Assembly (NCBI RefSeq): GCF_041381155.1
Contig: NC_091149.1
Location: 10,556,609 to 10,620,608, forward strand
Length of the DNA: 64,000 nt
DNA from: Argopecten irradians
Lineage: Eukaryota > Mollusca > Bivalvia > Pectinida > Pectinidae
Direction of reading: 5' to 3'
Within the stretch, counting starts at the first letter, position 1. Every line of letters begins with the position of its first letter. A program made the position numbers and the translations under genes. The notes under the pieces were generated by a model. That model made no database searches. It had not been told where the DNA came from and saw only the letters and a program-made list of their open reading frames with translations. Below are positions 10,181 through 22,622 of this stretch, piece after piece.

Positions 10181-11229
10181 GTATATGGTGTCCTTGACAT
10201 GTACATGTTTTTCCAGCAAGATTTCAAAGTCTTTCGGGCAAACCGTTCATAACAGACATTACCAACCACATTCACCATCCCTGTTATTGACCATGTGGAT
10301 ATTTGTGTCTTTGGTGTATTATTTAATTGTTTTATCGTCTTTAGTATAGCTGATTTATATATCACTAAATTAAGACTTATGTGTGATGCAATGTTTTTAG
10401 TGTATACATTAATGTATAATGATTCTATTATGTATCTCGTCAATACTTTTTCCTCTTGAAACAGTTTGATACATGTGAATCAAGGTTTTGAGTTAACCCT
10501 TCATACGTCAAACAAGTAAATATTATCATATACAGAAATGTATGTCATCGTGTAACAAGCCAACCTATCATAGATCTGTTTAATCCATTGTTGTCGCTAT
10601 CGGTGGCGATAATTACAGGGGTCAGTAGTAGTAATCACTAGTATCACAAGGGTATACAGGTATAATAGAGAAATCAAAGTTACCGGGACTGCTTTCACAG
10701 AGAAATAATGTAAAATGAAGAATATCCCAATTCCGCTTTGAAATTGACGATATAAATCCAAGTTAATTTATGAATGTTATAAACTTACTTGAAAGTGTTC
10801 TGTTAAATAATTAAACGTTAATTTTGGGCAGAGATGCAAAGATGTAATTATTAAAATATTAATATTTAGAAAGATCGATTTTAGTTGCAATATATATTGA
10901 AGTTCAATTTTGTTTGTATACATTGTATTTCTTTTCTTCTTTCAAACACAGGTGCATAATGCACCAAGGTGTAATCAAAGCTCCCTTAAACCCTGATTGG
11001 CCTTCCCGTATGATTGCCCTGACGCAAATGTGAAGTGTTTCTACACTTACATCTACGTCAGCTGCCTGTTTCCTTCCTTGACTTGGTGGGTAGATCGGAG
11101 GTCTCTATTTAGAACGAATATACGTACCCGACCTACTTTACCTTTCAGCAGACACCATTTTCTGGCTAAGTCTTTTGAGCTACAACATTGCAACTAGTCC
11201 CTAATATGCTATGGCTAGGTGCCTTCTCC
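10181..11229. other. Intergenic, nothing recognised
   Basis: No exon or repeat that I can support. Confidence 0.55.
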
Positions 11230-11284
11230 TAGGATACACATACCACGATTGTCTCCTTGGGAGTCAGAATGAGTGTGACTAGAC

Positions 11285-11515
11285 GACGGTGAGCTGACGA
11301 GTGAGCTTGAAATATGATAGGTGTTGCTGAAGTGATGAGTGAGCTGGAGAGAGAGGAGTAATGGCGTGGAATGAGCCAGAGAGAGGCTGTCTGATGGTGA
11401 CAGTGCTATGCTTTGGGAGTACCGTTTTTACTGTGGTATGATTGACTTGTAGGCGGTGAGCTAACGAGTGAGCTTGAAATATGATAGGTGATGCTGAAGT
11501 GAGTGAGCTGTACTT
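11285..11515. repeat. Imperfect GAGCTGA/GTGAGCT-rich direct repeats
   Basis: GTGAGCT-ACGAGTGAGCTTGAAATATG segments at about 11289 and 11457 are near-identical, and further GAGTGAGCTG words lie between them. No coding signal. Confidence 0.6.
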
Positions 11516-11825
11516 TAGCCATCCTTGCCCGACTGTTTACTTTAAACATTGTACAATATTTGTGTTATCAACATTTATTTCTTTACAAATGGTTCTGCTA
11601 AGGCACGAATTAAATAATATACATTATAAAAGTGTCCAGAAAGGCAGGGACGGGAATCCTAATTTTCAGTATTTATTTGGAATTTAAATACTGCCTTATT
11701 GTAAAACACATCAAAAGCTGAGTCATAGAAATTTGATCCAGATTCCTGGATTATTTTTGCTGTTCCGTGGCAAGTTGCTTTGGAGGAAATTCGGCCGAGA
11801 ATAAAATTGCATCCACATTGTTTCA

Positions 11826-11903
11826 ACCCTGACTACGCACGCCCCTGACTACGCACCTGACTACGCACGCCCCTGACTACGCTCCTGCCTACGCACGCCC
11901 TTG
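11826..11903. repeat. Short minisatellite, unit CCTGACTACGCACG(CCC)
   Basis: Five or so copies of (CC)TGACTACGCACGCCC with small variants. Confidence 0.8.
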
Positions 11904-12071
11904 AGAGTTTCTTGCACATCGTCATTGCTGCCTTTCTTAATCACTTTGAAAAAGGAACGTTAAAATTCTTCATAGGTACGTAAATGCAACATTTTATGTA
12001 AAATCTATGAAATTACTTAATTTAACCTTAAGTGAAACCATTATATGTATTAAGAATATTTCATTTGTTCT

Positions 12072-12345
12072 TTTAGTGCAAACAGGAAAGAAGTTTTCAA
12101 GGAATTCCTTGAATTTCTTGATGTAGAGCCAATGAAAATTCTTAGGCATGCGAGCACAAGATGGCTGTCCTTGCAACGCTGTGTTGGCAGAACTTGGGAA
12201 TGACACTTTGTGTTCACTCCTTTCTGTAAAAATCAATTCTGATACTTCATCAAAAGACTACACTCCTTCAAACAAAGTATTGATGGCAGCCAAATCAGCA
12301 TGTGTGGACTACAATAATTATGTTAAGGAGAAAGTGAATTCTGAT
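12072..12345 (+). pseudogene. Fragment of a hAT-like (DUF4371-type) transposase
   Basis: One plus-strand frame reads NRKEVFKEFLEFLDVEPMKI then LRHASTRWLSLQRCVGRTWE and a stop. The ILRHASTRWLSL block is characteristic of domesticated and mobile hAT-family proteins. Coding similarity seems to resume in another frame to about 12345. No catalytic or dimerisation region is left. Confidence 0.6.
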
Positions 12346-12500
12346 AAATAAATTTCCAGTGAAGGATGTGATTAGTGATTAGCTTGTGTTATTAAATAGA
12401 GATGTAATTTGTCACCGTAGTAATAAGCTTGTTAATGACATATTGTGTACGATGTAGAAATAGGTAAAATCATATCTTCACGGAACTGTTTACCGATTTC

Positions 12501-13498
12501 TGATCTAGACCCTTAAAACGTTTAAAAATGGTATATGGGCTCCCTGGTGGGACCAAATAAATATAAACTGTAAGAAAGTCTCAGATCCTTTATGCAATGA
12601 CGTTCGATTACAGACAAGTAACAATTTAAATTTCTATATTGATCTTGTACAACAAATTACTGTAGATCTAGTTATCCATTAGATTTTTTTGTATATGTGT
12701 AACTAAGTTATGTTTATCCTCATAGCAACTTTTTTTATTTTTATTTGTTCCAAATGGTCATTTTAGGACCAAGGTGGTCTAAAATGGTGCTCTGACACAT
12801 ATGTGTATAAAAATCTTGCTGGGCTGTGAGTTGAAACCCCACGTTGGGCAGTAGTCACTTAGCACTGACCGAAGGTCGGCGATTGTTCTCTCGGTACTTC
12901 GACGTTCTACTATCTCCTAAGCTAACAAGTTTCTATATCTGCGTATTATATCGCTCTATTATAATTATATTGTTTGTAGACATGAAAACAACATATCACC
13001 AAGCGCGGTATTACTCATCCTCGATACCCCAGGGGTTACTATCACTGTCGTTATATCAACTGAAGGCATTTCAGGAGAAAAAAGGCTAATCACAGGCATA
13101 TTAAAATCGTCTTTTGGAGATTAGAGTCAGAGGAACAATTAACGTCCAATTTTTAGACCACGGCGATTTAGCCTTATTCGATCAAAAGGAGATCTTGAAT
13201 GTACACCATTTGGTCAAACTACATCGTCTGAAAACATTCCAGAGTTATAACAATATTGATGGTAGGTACGATGCCATAGAGGATGGTCGTGTATGTATTA
13301 TAACAAATCATGAAATTGTGTCGTTTGGTCGACTAGAAAAATGTTCAGAACTTGCACAGACTCTTTAAACAAGTACCTTTGGCCATGAGCATTTGAGCCA
13401 CAGGGATTTTTCACCTAGACCTCTAAAACATCTAAAATGGTCTTAATGCACTTTGGTGGGTCCATAATTATATAAACTGTAACCAGTTCTCAGATCCC
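12501..13498. repeat. Pair of ~85-bp direct repeats
   Basis: 12501-12582 and 13415-13498 share CTAGACC..TAAAAC.T.TAAAATGG, GGTGGG.CCA and ATATAAACTGTAA..AGTCTCAGATCC. The 830 bp between them has no supportable gene, and 13015-13045 resembles the end of the CTCGATACTCC foldback family. It could be a remnant element. Confidence 0.5.
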
Positions 13499-14130
13499 TG
13501 TGATTTGAGATTGTTGAAATTAAAATAATCCCGCGTTCCTTCTCTTACATTTCACATACATGAGGACGGAAAAGCTCACAAATTTCACAATTCTGTTGTA
13601 AAACTTTAACGAAAGCCGACAACGAAGTACGCCTTCCTTGAGAGGGCAAACTGAAAGGAAGACAATAAGGTCGTTCAATTTAGAGATCCATGGAGTAGAA
13701 CCATCAACATACATTGAGAAGTTCACTCACTAGTTTCAAATATCAAATTCAAAGATTTTCGTTTGCACACCATTTTTCATAAATGAGTATCTAAATTTTT
13801 TAAATTATACGCGAAACGCTGTTGTTTCCTACTTTATCAAGAGAAGACGGAAAAGAAAAAAATGAAGAACAAGAATAATTAATTAATTGTTTATTCGGTT
13901 TGATTAAATCAAAGTCAACAAATAACACGCTAAATGTGTAACAACCACTATTAATGTTTAAAGTTGCAAATGATACAAGTAAATATATATGTATAAGAAT
14001 ACTACATATCCGTGTATATATTTGATCAAATCTAGATCTCGTATATTAGTGTGTTTGGAAAACGATATAGGTATATATATGTGTATCAAATATTCGTTTT
14101 CCGCATAATATATGAGGTAAATAGAAATGT

Positions 14131-14970
14131 CTATGGCTTCTCTCCCCTAGCTAGCCTCCTGTTGACATCCTCAATCACTTCCGGTAGTTCAGCTATAGAG
14201 TCAATAACATAATGAGCACCAGATTTGACAAGCAAGTCTCGCGAGACTTTGCATCTTTCCTCCTCTACTTCAGGTGTCAGAGCATCAGCTTCCTCCAAGC
14301 TATCCACGCCCATGTAATTACTATATTTGGCAACACCAACTCCCCAACAACCTGCCTCGAGAGCCTCACCAACGCCTGTAATGGTATCGTCGACCTTGAC
14401 AACGGATTGAATGGGGTTAAGATCTAAAAGGTCCATGTTCCTGTAAACCATATGCGGCTTAGGACGGGCGCCATTTTGAACTTCATCCCCGGCGACCGTA
14501 ACGTCCGGATGATACCCCTGCTTCCGGCCTTCTTCTAAGAGCACATCGACCATGGACCGCATGAACCCAGTTGTGCTACCAATTTTCACACCGAAGTCAT
14601 TCTTTAAAATCTTGCAGGTTTCTGCCGTTCCTGGTATAAGTGTTGTGTACTTTTTCAAGCACGCTAGCTGCATAGGAACAAAGTCATTAAACATGTTGTC
14701 TACGTCACCCTGAACGGGGTATTTTCCGTAAACTTCGTGCCATCGTTTCCTGACGTCATTATTTTCTGTGATGGCTTTGATGTGAAGATCTTTCCGGAGT
14801 CCCATAGGTCCTCTTGCCTCAGGCATGCTGATGGGGACCTTGTACTTCTTAAACACTTCCACAAAGACGACAGCAGGAGCTAACACATACTTGTCAGCCG
14901 TGGTACCACTCCAGTCCAGAATGACACCCTTCACTGGGCCACGGTATGAGCGGATGAAACGATATGCCAT
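14131..14970 (-). CDS. phnX: Phosphonoacetaldehyde hydrolase (phosphonatase), intronless coding region
   Basis: HAD-superfamily enzyme that cleaves the C-P bond of phosphonoacetaldehyde to acetaldehyde and phosphate, the second step of 2-aminoethylphosphonate breakdown. The 279-residue protein shows VILDWSGTTAD with the expected nucleophile Asp19 (Ser21 where bacterial enzymes often have Ala). It has RGPMGLRKD with the Schiff-base lysine at Lys60 in the family-specific cap insertion, IGSTTGFMRSM (~130-140), DEVQNGARPKPHMVY (~162-176) and KVDDTITGVGEALEAG, in which Asp194/195 should bind Mg2+. The length is normal. I start at 14970 because a strong acceptor (TCACGTATCTTTCAG) directly precedes this ATG; an in-frame ATG at 14997 would lie in the 5'UTR intron. 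A possible polyadenylation signal (AATAAA) lies near 13887 on this strand. The single-exon coding region is unlike the neighbours and could reflect retroposition or ancient transfer. Confidence 0.93.
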   Translation of the reverse strand: MAYRFIRSYRGPVKGVILDWSGTTADKYVLAPAVVFVEVFKKYKVPISMPEARGPMGLRKDLHIKAITENNDVRKRWHEVYGKYPVQGDVDNMFNDFVPMQLACLKKYTTLIPGTAETCKILKNDFGVKIGSTTGFMRSMVDVLLEEGRKQGYHPDVTVAGDEVQNGARPKPHMVYRNMDLLDLNPIQSVVKVDDTITGVGEALEAGCWGVGVAKYSNYMGVDSLEEADALTPEVEEERCKVSRDLLVKSGAHYVIDSIAELPEVIEDVNRRLARGEKP

Positions 14971-17900
14971 CTGAAAGATACGTGAAAAATACGTCAAGAG
15001 TTCTTAAACCTGTCAGAAATCGTACACGTATGTTATTTAAAAGACAGGTAAATGAACGAAATTCCTGTATTCATCTTGGATTGTAAGATATTGTATGCCA
15101 TCATTAAATGTGTACAATGAATATAAATACATTTGAACATTATTGTAATTTCCATTTTTCGTACATTTTTGTTGCAAATCTGATATGGCATCTGTAAAGT
15201 GAACATTGTTTTTGCTTGTGTAAATAGAATCGACATGCCAACTGAAAGACGCGCATGATATGTAACGTATTCATTAAATATCGTTATTTATAACATGTGC
15301 AGAGAGTGGAATGTATACATAGTTTACCATGAATATAAAACGTGCTAGTAAGTATTCTGTAAGTGCAAGAAATGCTATGTAGATATATAAAGCAATGTCC
15401 GACTTAGACCAGAGATATACTGATGCTTTAACGTGTTCGCATATTTCTCAATGGTTATTGCCCCATTTGAAAAAGTAACAGTCGTATCTTTTACATATAT
15501 CCTCGCTACAGCATATTACAATGTACTTATTTGAATTATATAAATGGGACAGAACAAATCAAGATAATAATTTCATCTGATGCTTTTGAGGTTGTCGTTG
15601 ATTGATGATCACGCAATCACCCAAATCATGGTTTTAACTTTACTATACTGTAGATTATGAAAAAAAAGTGAGCAGTAATTTACATGTAGTCAATATGGGT
15701 CATATGCTTTATTCTATTGACTCTTATCTCCGCTTTGCATGCACTTACAATAACGGTAATTAAATCGCCTTTTATCCGCGAAAACCCACAATAATAATTT
15801 CGCTAAACTTACTTCCCCTTACACTTGGTTTCTGTTAGTGATAGACTTTATGAGTAGTCGACGTTATAATATTAGATGCAATGTTTATGCTTATAATTCT
15901 TTAGAATTTCAATGCTCCCTTGATGTCCAAACACAGAACTTTCCCTTTTATATGTCAAGAATTTGACCTGTAATACTAGTTTAAGATTTGGTAAACACCA
16001 GGGTTCTGCCTTGACACCCGTGATATTCAAGTGCAGAACACACTCCGACATTGACCGAAATTATATATTATCTGCTGTGTTGAAGTCTTTGTTTTAACGT
16101 CCTTAGCGTCTGTACACTGGAGATAAATTATCAATAGGTCCGCATAAAATAGTCTTATATTTTTGTCTCTTCAGTCTGAAGGCCGAATGATAATGGTGGT
16201 ATTGTTTTTTTTTCTAATTTGATTACTTTGGGTCACAAATATAATTACTTGAAAGAAATATCCACAAATGATGATCAAATGTCATACAAAGAGAAGCTAA
16301 CAATAGTAATATATCGGATGAAGTAATAATAATAATAAAAAAGAAACATGGAGAATGTAATAGTATGAAGTCAATACATTGGTTTAAATGCGAAAAAAAC
16401 TTGACGATAAGGAGATTACTTCATCTTTCCGTAGCATTTTCAGTTAATTTTAGAGGGACAGTTTTACAATTTATCATATATTTAATCGTATTACAAAAGT
16501 TAAACTAAATGAACATAATCATCTACAAATGTATGTAAGTTTTAGTGTGTTAGTCAGTAGCTTAAATTGCCAAAATTTTAGAATTTCAAGTTCAGAAAGG
16601 CAAATAAAAACTTAAAATATTTATATCGATAGTGTTTTCTAACATCATAATATTTATATATCTTTATGAAGTGTGCACAATCGGTTAAAGTAAGAAGTCA
16701 AGCATTTCAATGAAACAAGTAATTGTGTTTTCATCTAAACAAACATTGAACATTTAATGTTAGGTTCTTTACAATGTCTTAAAGTATGTATTGACAAATA
16801 TCATACATGTGCATATTCGACTATTAAATTTCAGAACTGACAAGGCTTATTTCATTTTTGTGTTTGTTTTGTAGAATAAAAAAAAAAGAGATAAAATGTT
16901 TCAATCAGTAATGAACCTATATCATTAAGAACTCGAAGAACAAACTGATCCCTTTTAGTGACCAACTTTGAGAAGACACCGTGGCGGTCACCTATCAGGT
17001 TAATGTCCAGCCCATGGTGCCAATGATCACGGTCAGATAACACTAGATGGGTGGTCTAGATTCATACCAAAGATTGACCGATATGAAAGTAAGATAAACT
17101 CTTAGGTCCTCATGGTGGATTACAGTGAAGGTCATGTACGTCGAGATTTTCGTGTGTGAATATATCTTGGTGTCTTGTCATTGTTATCAAACGATACGTC
17201 ATAATTAATTGCTGCATATTGTGTCTAACAGATAATTAGGACATCATGTTGACGGTCAGAAAGGTCACATATACATTGTATTTGAAACTTGAAATATCAG
17301 AAATACAAAAATTCTATGATACTTCTTTTTCTCTTTCTCTTTCTTCTTATTTCATTTATTATTATTTTTTTTGCTGCTACAGAGCTGAATTATTGGGTTA
17401 TTGAAAAGTAAATTATTTAATTCTTTAATCTAAAAAAAGGACCTAGGGTTATTGAAAAGTAAATTATTCACTTCTTTAATCTAACAAAAATGACCTAATA
17501 AGATGAATTAGTGACGGCCTGAAATTTAACTTAAAACTTTAAATGTCGCTATTCTTTAAAGCACTTATTTCATTTTAATAAATCATAGCAATATGTCATT
17601 TTTGACCATTGAAAACAGCGAATCATCGTTGTTTTTTTAACCCTGACCCTATCTACAGAGCAGTGACTCACGCGTTTCCAATGATACAATGTTCAAGGAT
17701 ACCTGCACAAATAAAATGTCTTACGATAATGCAGTCTTCTTCTTTCGCATTAACATTTAGTAAAGTCTCTATTGAAAACAGAATCATGTTTATTTGGCCC
17801 ACTTATCGATTGGATGTGTGATACCTTATTATGAGTAATCACGTTTATATATAGTCCCACTCATGGACAGTCACGATTGTGATGTATTGGAATACAACGG

Positions 17901-20685
17901 TGTTCTTAAACAGGCTAGAACAGTTGATAAATGATTTACTAGTAATGTTATTAAACAAACATCGTCCTTGATAAACATTACTCGTCATAATACGTACATT
18001 TTTACATAGAATCTGTTTTGGAAACAGTATATTAATCATTCTTCCTCATTATGGCCGAAAAGACATTATGAAGTATGTTTTACATAACACCATGCTGATA
18101 ATGTAAGGGGGGGGCTTTATATAGTTATTTTGGTACTTTTTATTTCAGGTTATTTAATGCTATTTATTGGTAAATTGTAATACATGTACTATAATTTTGT
18201 CAAGAGAATAGAAATCATTGATTTAAGTTTTTAATAAACAATATGCAGCTTAGATTTAGATAGACTTTACTAACAAGTTTTTGAGTTAATACATGCACGT
18301 TCGTTCATTTTTCATTTCTAAAAAAACTGTGTATCATAGGAAATGCGTCATTTGCAAATCCCGTCAACATGTTGTGCCGGTGTGGTAAGAGACACTTTCC
18401 ACCTTTGCTTGTATAAATCAGCGAATGCAGAAACACATGTACATAGTGTACTCATTTGAATATGCATCCAGAAATTATCATTTATTTATGAATGAATCAT
18501 ACACATTTCATTCCACACAATAATATATTCTTATATTATCATTATTCATATCATTATAAAACATGAAATTTGAAAAAAAAGAAAATGGAGCAATATACAC
18601 CATTGACGAATATTTTTCTTGTTGCTAATCAAGAAATACTTACAACTTAATGTGTTACAATACTATATATTAACCATTTATTAAAATATAATAAATATTT
18701 TAATATTATCACTACTGTTGTATGGCCGTACTTACTTTGTGTCCGTAAGTCTTTGTGGTCAGACACTTTATTCGTGCTCTGTATGCAATTTAATGATGCC
18801 CAGTGTAAACTTGAGGAAGCCCCACAGTATGGCAGCCCTGATATGGCATTCCTTTCATGACACGTATTTAAGGTCAGAAGTCACATGGGACCGACCATAC
18901 AAACACTGAGTCGGCCTCGGTAAACCTTGCTGTAAATGGTTGACTAGTTAGATAAACGTTCTATCAACATGCATGGTCATGTAATGACGGCCTTCCCTGC
19001 ATACTGTGAGCTGCATGTGTAAAGCGCGTGCTTGGTTTGGGAGACTGCGGTATGATCGTGTTGTGACTCGTTGTAATGGAACTTGACTCTGGTAGCATGC
19101 TTCAGTAGTTTGGTAGTATATGGGAATCTTAATCTGATCATTAAAATTGTGACTTGCCCGTAGTCGCGGGGAATTTAATTTCTCGTTCACCTTAATGAAA
19201 ATGGAAAGTGTGAAAAGCAAGATAGCATGTATACAATATCAATGCGCGAACGATTTTCCTAGGTGAACTATTTCAAAGTGAGAATCGCGATATTTTGTCC
19301 CCGGCAAATTAAACGGCTACACAGTGTATAATTGTTTTCAGTATTGGGCTTCCATACTTACCAGAGACGAGATGACCTTGATCTTGATATAGTGGCCGAC
19401 GAGAATCTGCAGATTAGATATTTGCGTTTGTTATGTTTGAATTGGATCAAGTGTCTCGTGTTGGGGATGTGGTCAAAAGGCCCATACAAGATACTACACG
19501 ACAGAAAGTCACAAAGTAAATTATAATGCGTTATATGTCTTATATTGATTTTGTATTTTATATCGTATCACTTCATATAACATAACTTACTCATCGTTTG
19601 CATAAGACTTGCATGTGACTTCCATTTAAAAAGAAAATATTTACCGTCATTTGACGATGTTATAGAAACTGATATATATCTAAGATGTCATTTGTAGATA
19701 CCCTAAGTTCCTAGTACTTAGGTACATTTCTTACATACATTGTATTTTCATTTCCTGTAAGTATCATTGTGTAATGTCACTTGGCATTTTTTTTGTTCTC
19801 AATACTTCATTAGTTTACACATGTGCACGTCTACATGTGTACACATAAGATATATGTCTTTTTAAATTTCAGACATTTAGTTTTTTCTTTCAAATATACC
19901 TTTTTCTTTTTGGTTTTGTACATCTGTTAATAAAGCTTTGGTTTTGTATGGCAAGTCAAACGTTTCAAATTTAGAAACATATAATGTATATCTAAATTCA
20001 ATAAATACAAATATAAGTTCAATATTTTTCAATATATATATGATAAGAATATAGATGTTCAGTATTTGGGAAAAAATATTTAACACAAATTTTTATTTAT
20101 TGAAAATAATATTATATATGTTTGAATTTTGAAACGTTTGAATTGCCATAGTTTTGTTTCGCACGTTATTTTATATAAATTCACACATGATTCATGTGTG
20201 TATTTACTTTGTCAGACTGCTCTGATTCCATCCCTCGTCTACTGTAATCATAACTTTAATAACGCCAGATGTATCATTTAATAATAAATTATTAATTTGT
20301 AAATATCTATAACAATTGTATATTTGTTCCTGTAATCATAACTTTAATAGTATATAGTTTAGAGTAATATCTATAATTATATAGCATTATGAAAACCATA
20401 TTTCTTTCGCGTGTCATTCATTTTCGTGAATTTGCCATCCAAGTAAATTCGCGAAAGTTTATCTCCATGAACTTAGATCTAAATCATGATACTGACAGTG
20501 ATTACCAGTCACTTTTTATTACATCCACGAATGCTTTTTTTAGCACTCAGGACTAAGGTCATTCTGTATGCATATATGGTCTCAATGCGACAATGGTATA
20601 TAGTATATGTATATCTTTTATATATCTTTAACTATACCAAGTCTCATTGTTTCTAACAGGAAGCATCTGAGAAGGACATATATCC
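14971..20685. other. AT-rich region upstream of phnX, no gene recognised
   Basis: Probably the phnX 5'UTR intron and intergenic DNA. A two-copy ~60-bp tandem repeat (GGGTTATTGAAAAGTAAATT) occurs at 17394-17493. All ORFs are short and lack family resemblance. Confidence 0.6.
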
Positions 20686-20869
20686 CGTCTTTGCATATTA
20701 CAGAGTTAGCTCCCTTGCGGGTAAGTATCGATTGTTACGTCATTATTTTGTAAGAGCAATTCACGTCGTTTTCTCCGAAAAGTATGACGTTACGCTCTCA
20801 AGCACATGACGTCACAATCAATACCTACCCGCAAGTGCAGATAACTCTGTAACATGCAAATTCGGAATA
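20686..20869. mobile_element. Palindromic MITE (family 3)
   Basis: The ends AGAGTTAGCTCCCTTGCGGG and CCCGCAAGTGCAGATAACTC are inverted repeats, with inner arms GATTGTTACGTCA and TGACGTCACAATC. Copies are at 22660-22832 and 42992-43180, and decayed ones near 37980-38146 and 51590-51665. Confidence 0.75.
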
Positions 20870-21037
20870 GAGAGGAAAAGAGGAGAAGCGTGATAGAGAA
20901 GAGGGGAGTGAGAGTAAAGAGCAACATAGAGAGAGAGGGGGTGGAGAGAAAATACAGAAAGATAGAGAGAAATACAGAGAGAGGGTGAGAGAAAATACAA
21001 AAAGCGAGAGGGGGAAGGGGAGAAAAAAAGACAGAAT
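20870..21037. repeat. Homopurine GA-rich tract
   Basis: About 165 bp that is almost entirely A and G on the plus strand (GAGAGA with GGGGG runs). It is potentially triplex-forming and non-coding. Confidence 0.85.
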
Positions 21038-21558
21038 GCTTATCTTTCTGAACTTGTTTTGAAATGGAAATCGCGAAATTTAATAGCCGAGAAAGGAAGT
21101 TGTATTACAGTCACTGGTTTGCTTAGTTTATGTAGACGTTCTAGTACAGCTGCGATAGGAAGATTTTAATATGTGGATATATTCTGTTTTCATCGATTTG
21201 AAAGATGAGAACTATATGTATTAAATAATAATAGTGCACCATATTGACATCATGAAACCAATTCAGCTAATACATGCATCAATGTTCGATTGTACTTCTA
21301 ACTTGTAAATAATCTACAAAGCAAGATTGTATCCAGAAATAAAACTTTCTATCAAAATAACTATAACAATCTTCTGCCTTTTTATTGTTTTGTTTTTTAT
21401 AGTTGTTGGTGATGTTTAATCCACTGCCGATGGTGCCCTTATCTAAATAACATAAAGCAACGTATTCAAAATAGAAGTACCGTTTTATATGGGCGAATAA
21501 TTTAAAGATCGATTAATTTTACATCTTGTTGTTCTACCATTTCACTTAATTTCTAATA

Positions 21559-22622
21559 TCACTTTCCGTCTTTTTCTTTGCCGATGCTAACAAAACAGAT
21601 TAATATAATAGCGAATGATAAAAGAGATACTGATGTAGTAAATAGAACGTAAAATAAACACATTGGTGAAAATGTATCTATCAGGTAAGCAACGAAGGGA
21701 GAAATAGTGACCGGACCTATAGAGGAACAAACCGACAAAATTGCGAACGTTTTGTATCTTACGTTGACAACGCGCTTTTCCAAAACATTTACGACGCTTG
21801 CCGATATCGGTGCGTAAAATAGACCGAACGCTGCACTAAGCGGAAACATTAATGCATCACTTTTAAGAACAAGTCCGTTTAAAATAAAGATCACTAAAAT
21901 GAAATTGACCATTATTCCGCACGACAATAGAATTTTGAAAGCTGAAATATAAATAGATATAAATAGTGCCAAAAATCTACTAAATATTACGAACGCCCTG
22001 TAAATTGAAACGGCAAATATAGCATTATCCTTTGACCAATTCATCCATTTTACATTGAACACGGGGAAGAAACTATAGAACGGTAAATTCAGGCAAAAAT
22101 TAAGCAAATATATCACTAAACAAACTATGAACATGCATTTCCTAAAACGAGCATGTCCTTCATTGGTGGCAGGTTTCTCGCCATGCATTTCGACAGCTTC
22201 GTCTTTCCAATTGATAGTGATGTGAAAAGCTGCAACGCACAATGCAAGAATCAGCAACGCTGCGGAACACACTGTATATGTCCACACTAAACTGACGTCT
22301 CCTGCCATGGTCAGACTAACATCCATTTGACCTGAAGTTGTATTCTCCCACTTTATACTGGTCTGGTTATCTGAGAGTGTCCAGACATGTTCGGTTTCTG
22401 GATTTACAACCGGTGACAAGTAGTTGATGACAGGATCCGATGTGATGTTTTTCCACTGACTAACATTATGTCCACCGCCATGTCGCGGAGTACGTGCAAT
22501 GTTTTGAAACAATAAGAAGAAGAAGGACACCAATAGTGAACCTATGGAATACGAAAAGCTCATCGCGTAAACTGGGACTTGTGTTGTTGATCCCCAGACT
22601 CTCATCATTTCCACGAAGGCAA
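21559..22622 (-). CDS. MFSD4-like transporter exon 3 (stop codon)
   Basis: Acceptor TCTTTTACAG|TTGCC continues codon GCT-C|TT in phase. The open frame runs 354 codons to TGA at 21561-21559. Hydrophobic segments alternate with short loops as in MFS proteins. Confidence 0.88.

Noticed and set aside
14971..14997. Nine-residue longer N-terminus for phosphonoacetaldehyde hydrolase
   Set aside because: The extension crosses a strong acceptor sequence ending in CAG directly before the next ATG, and the family needs no such extension.
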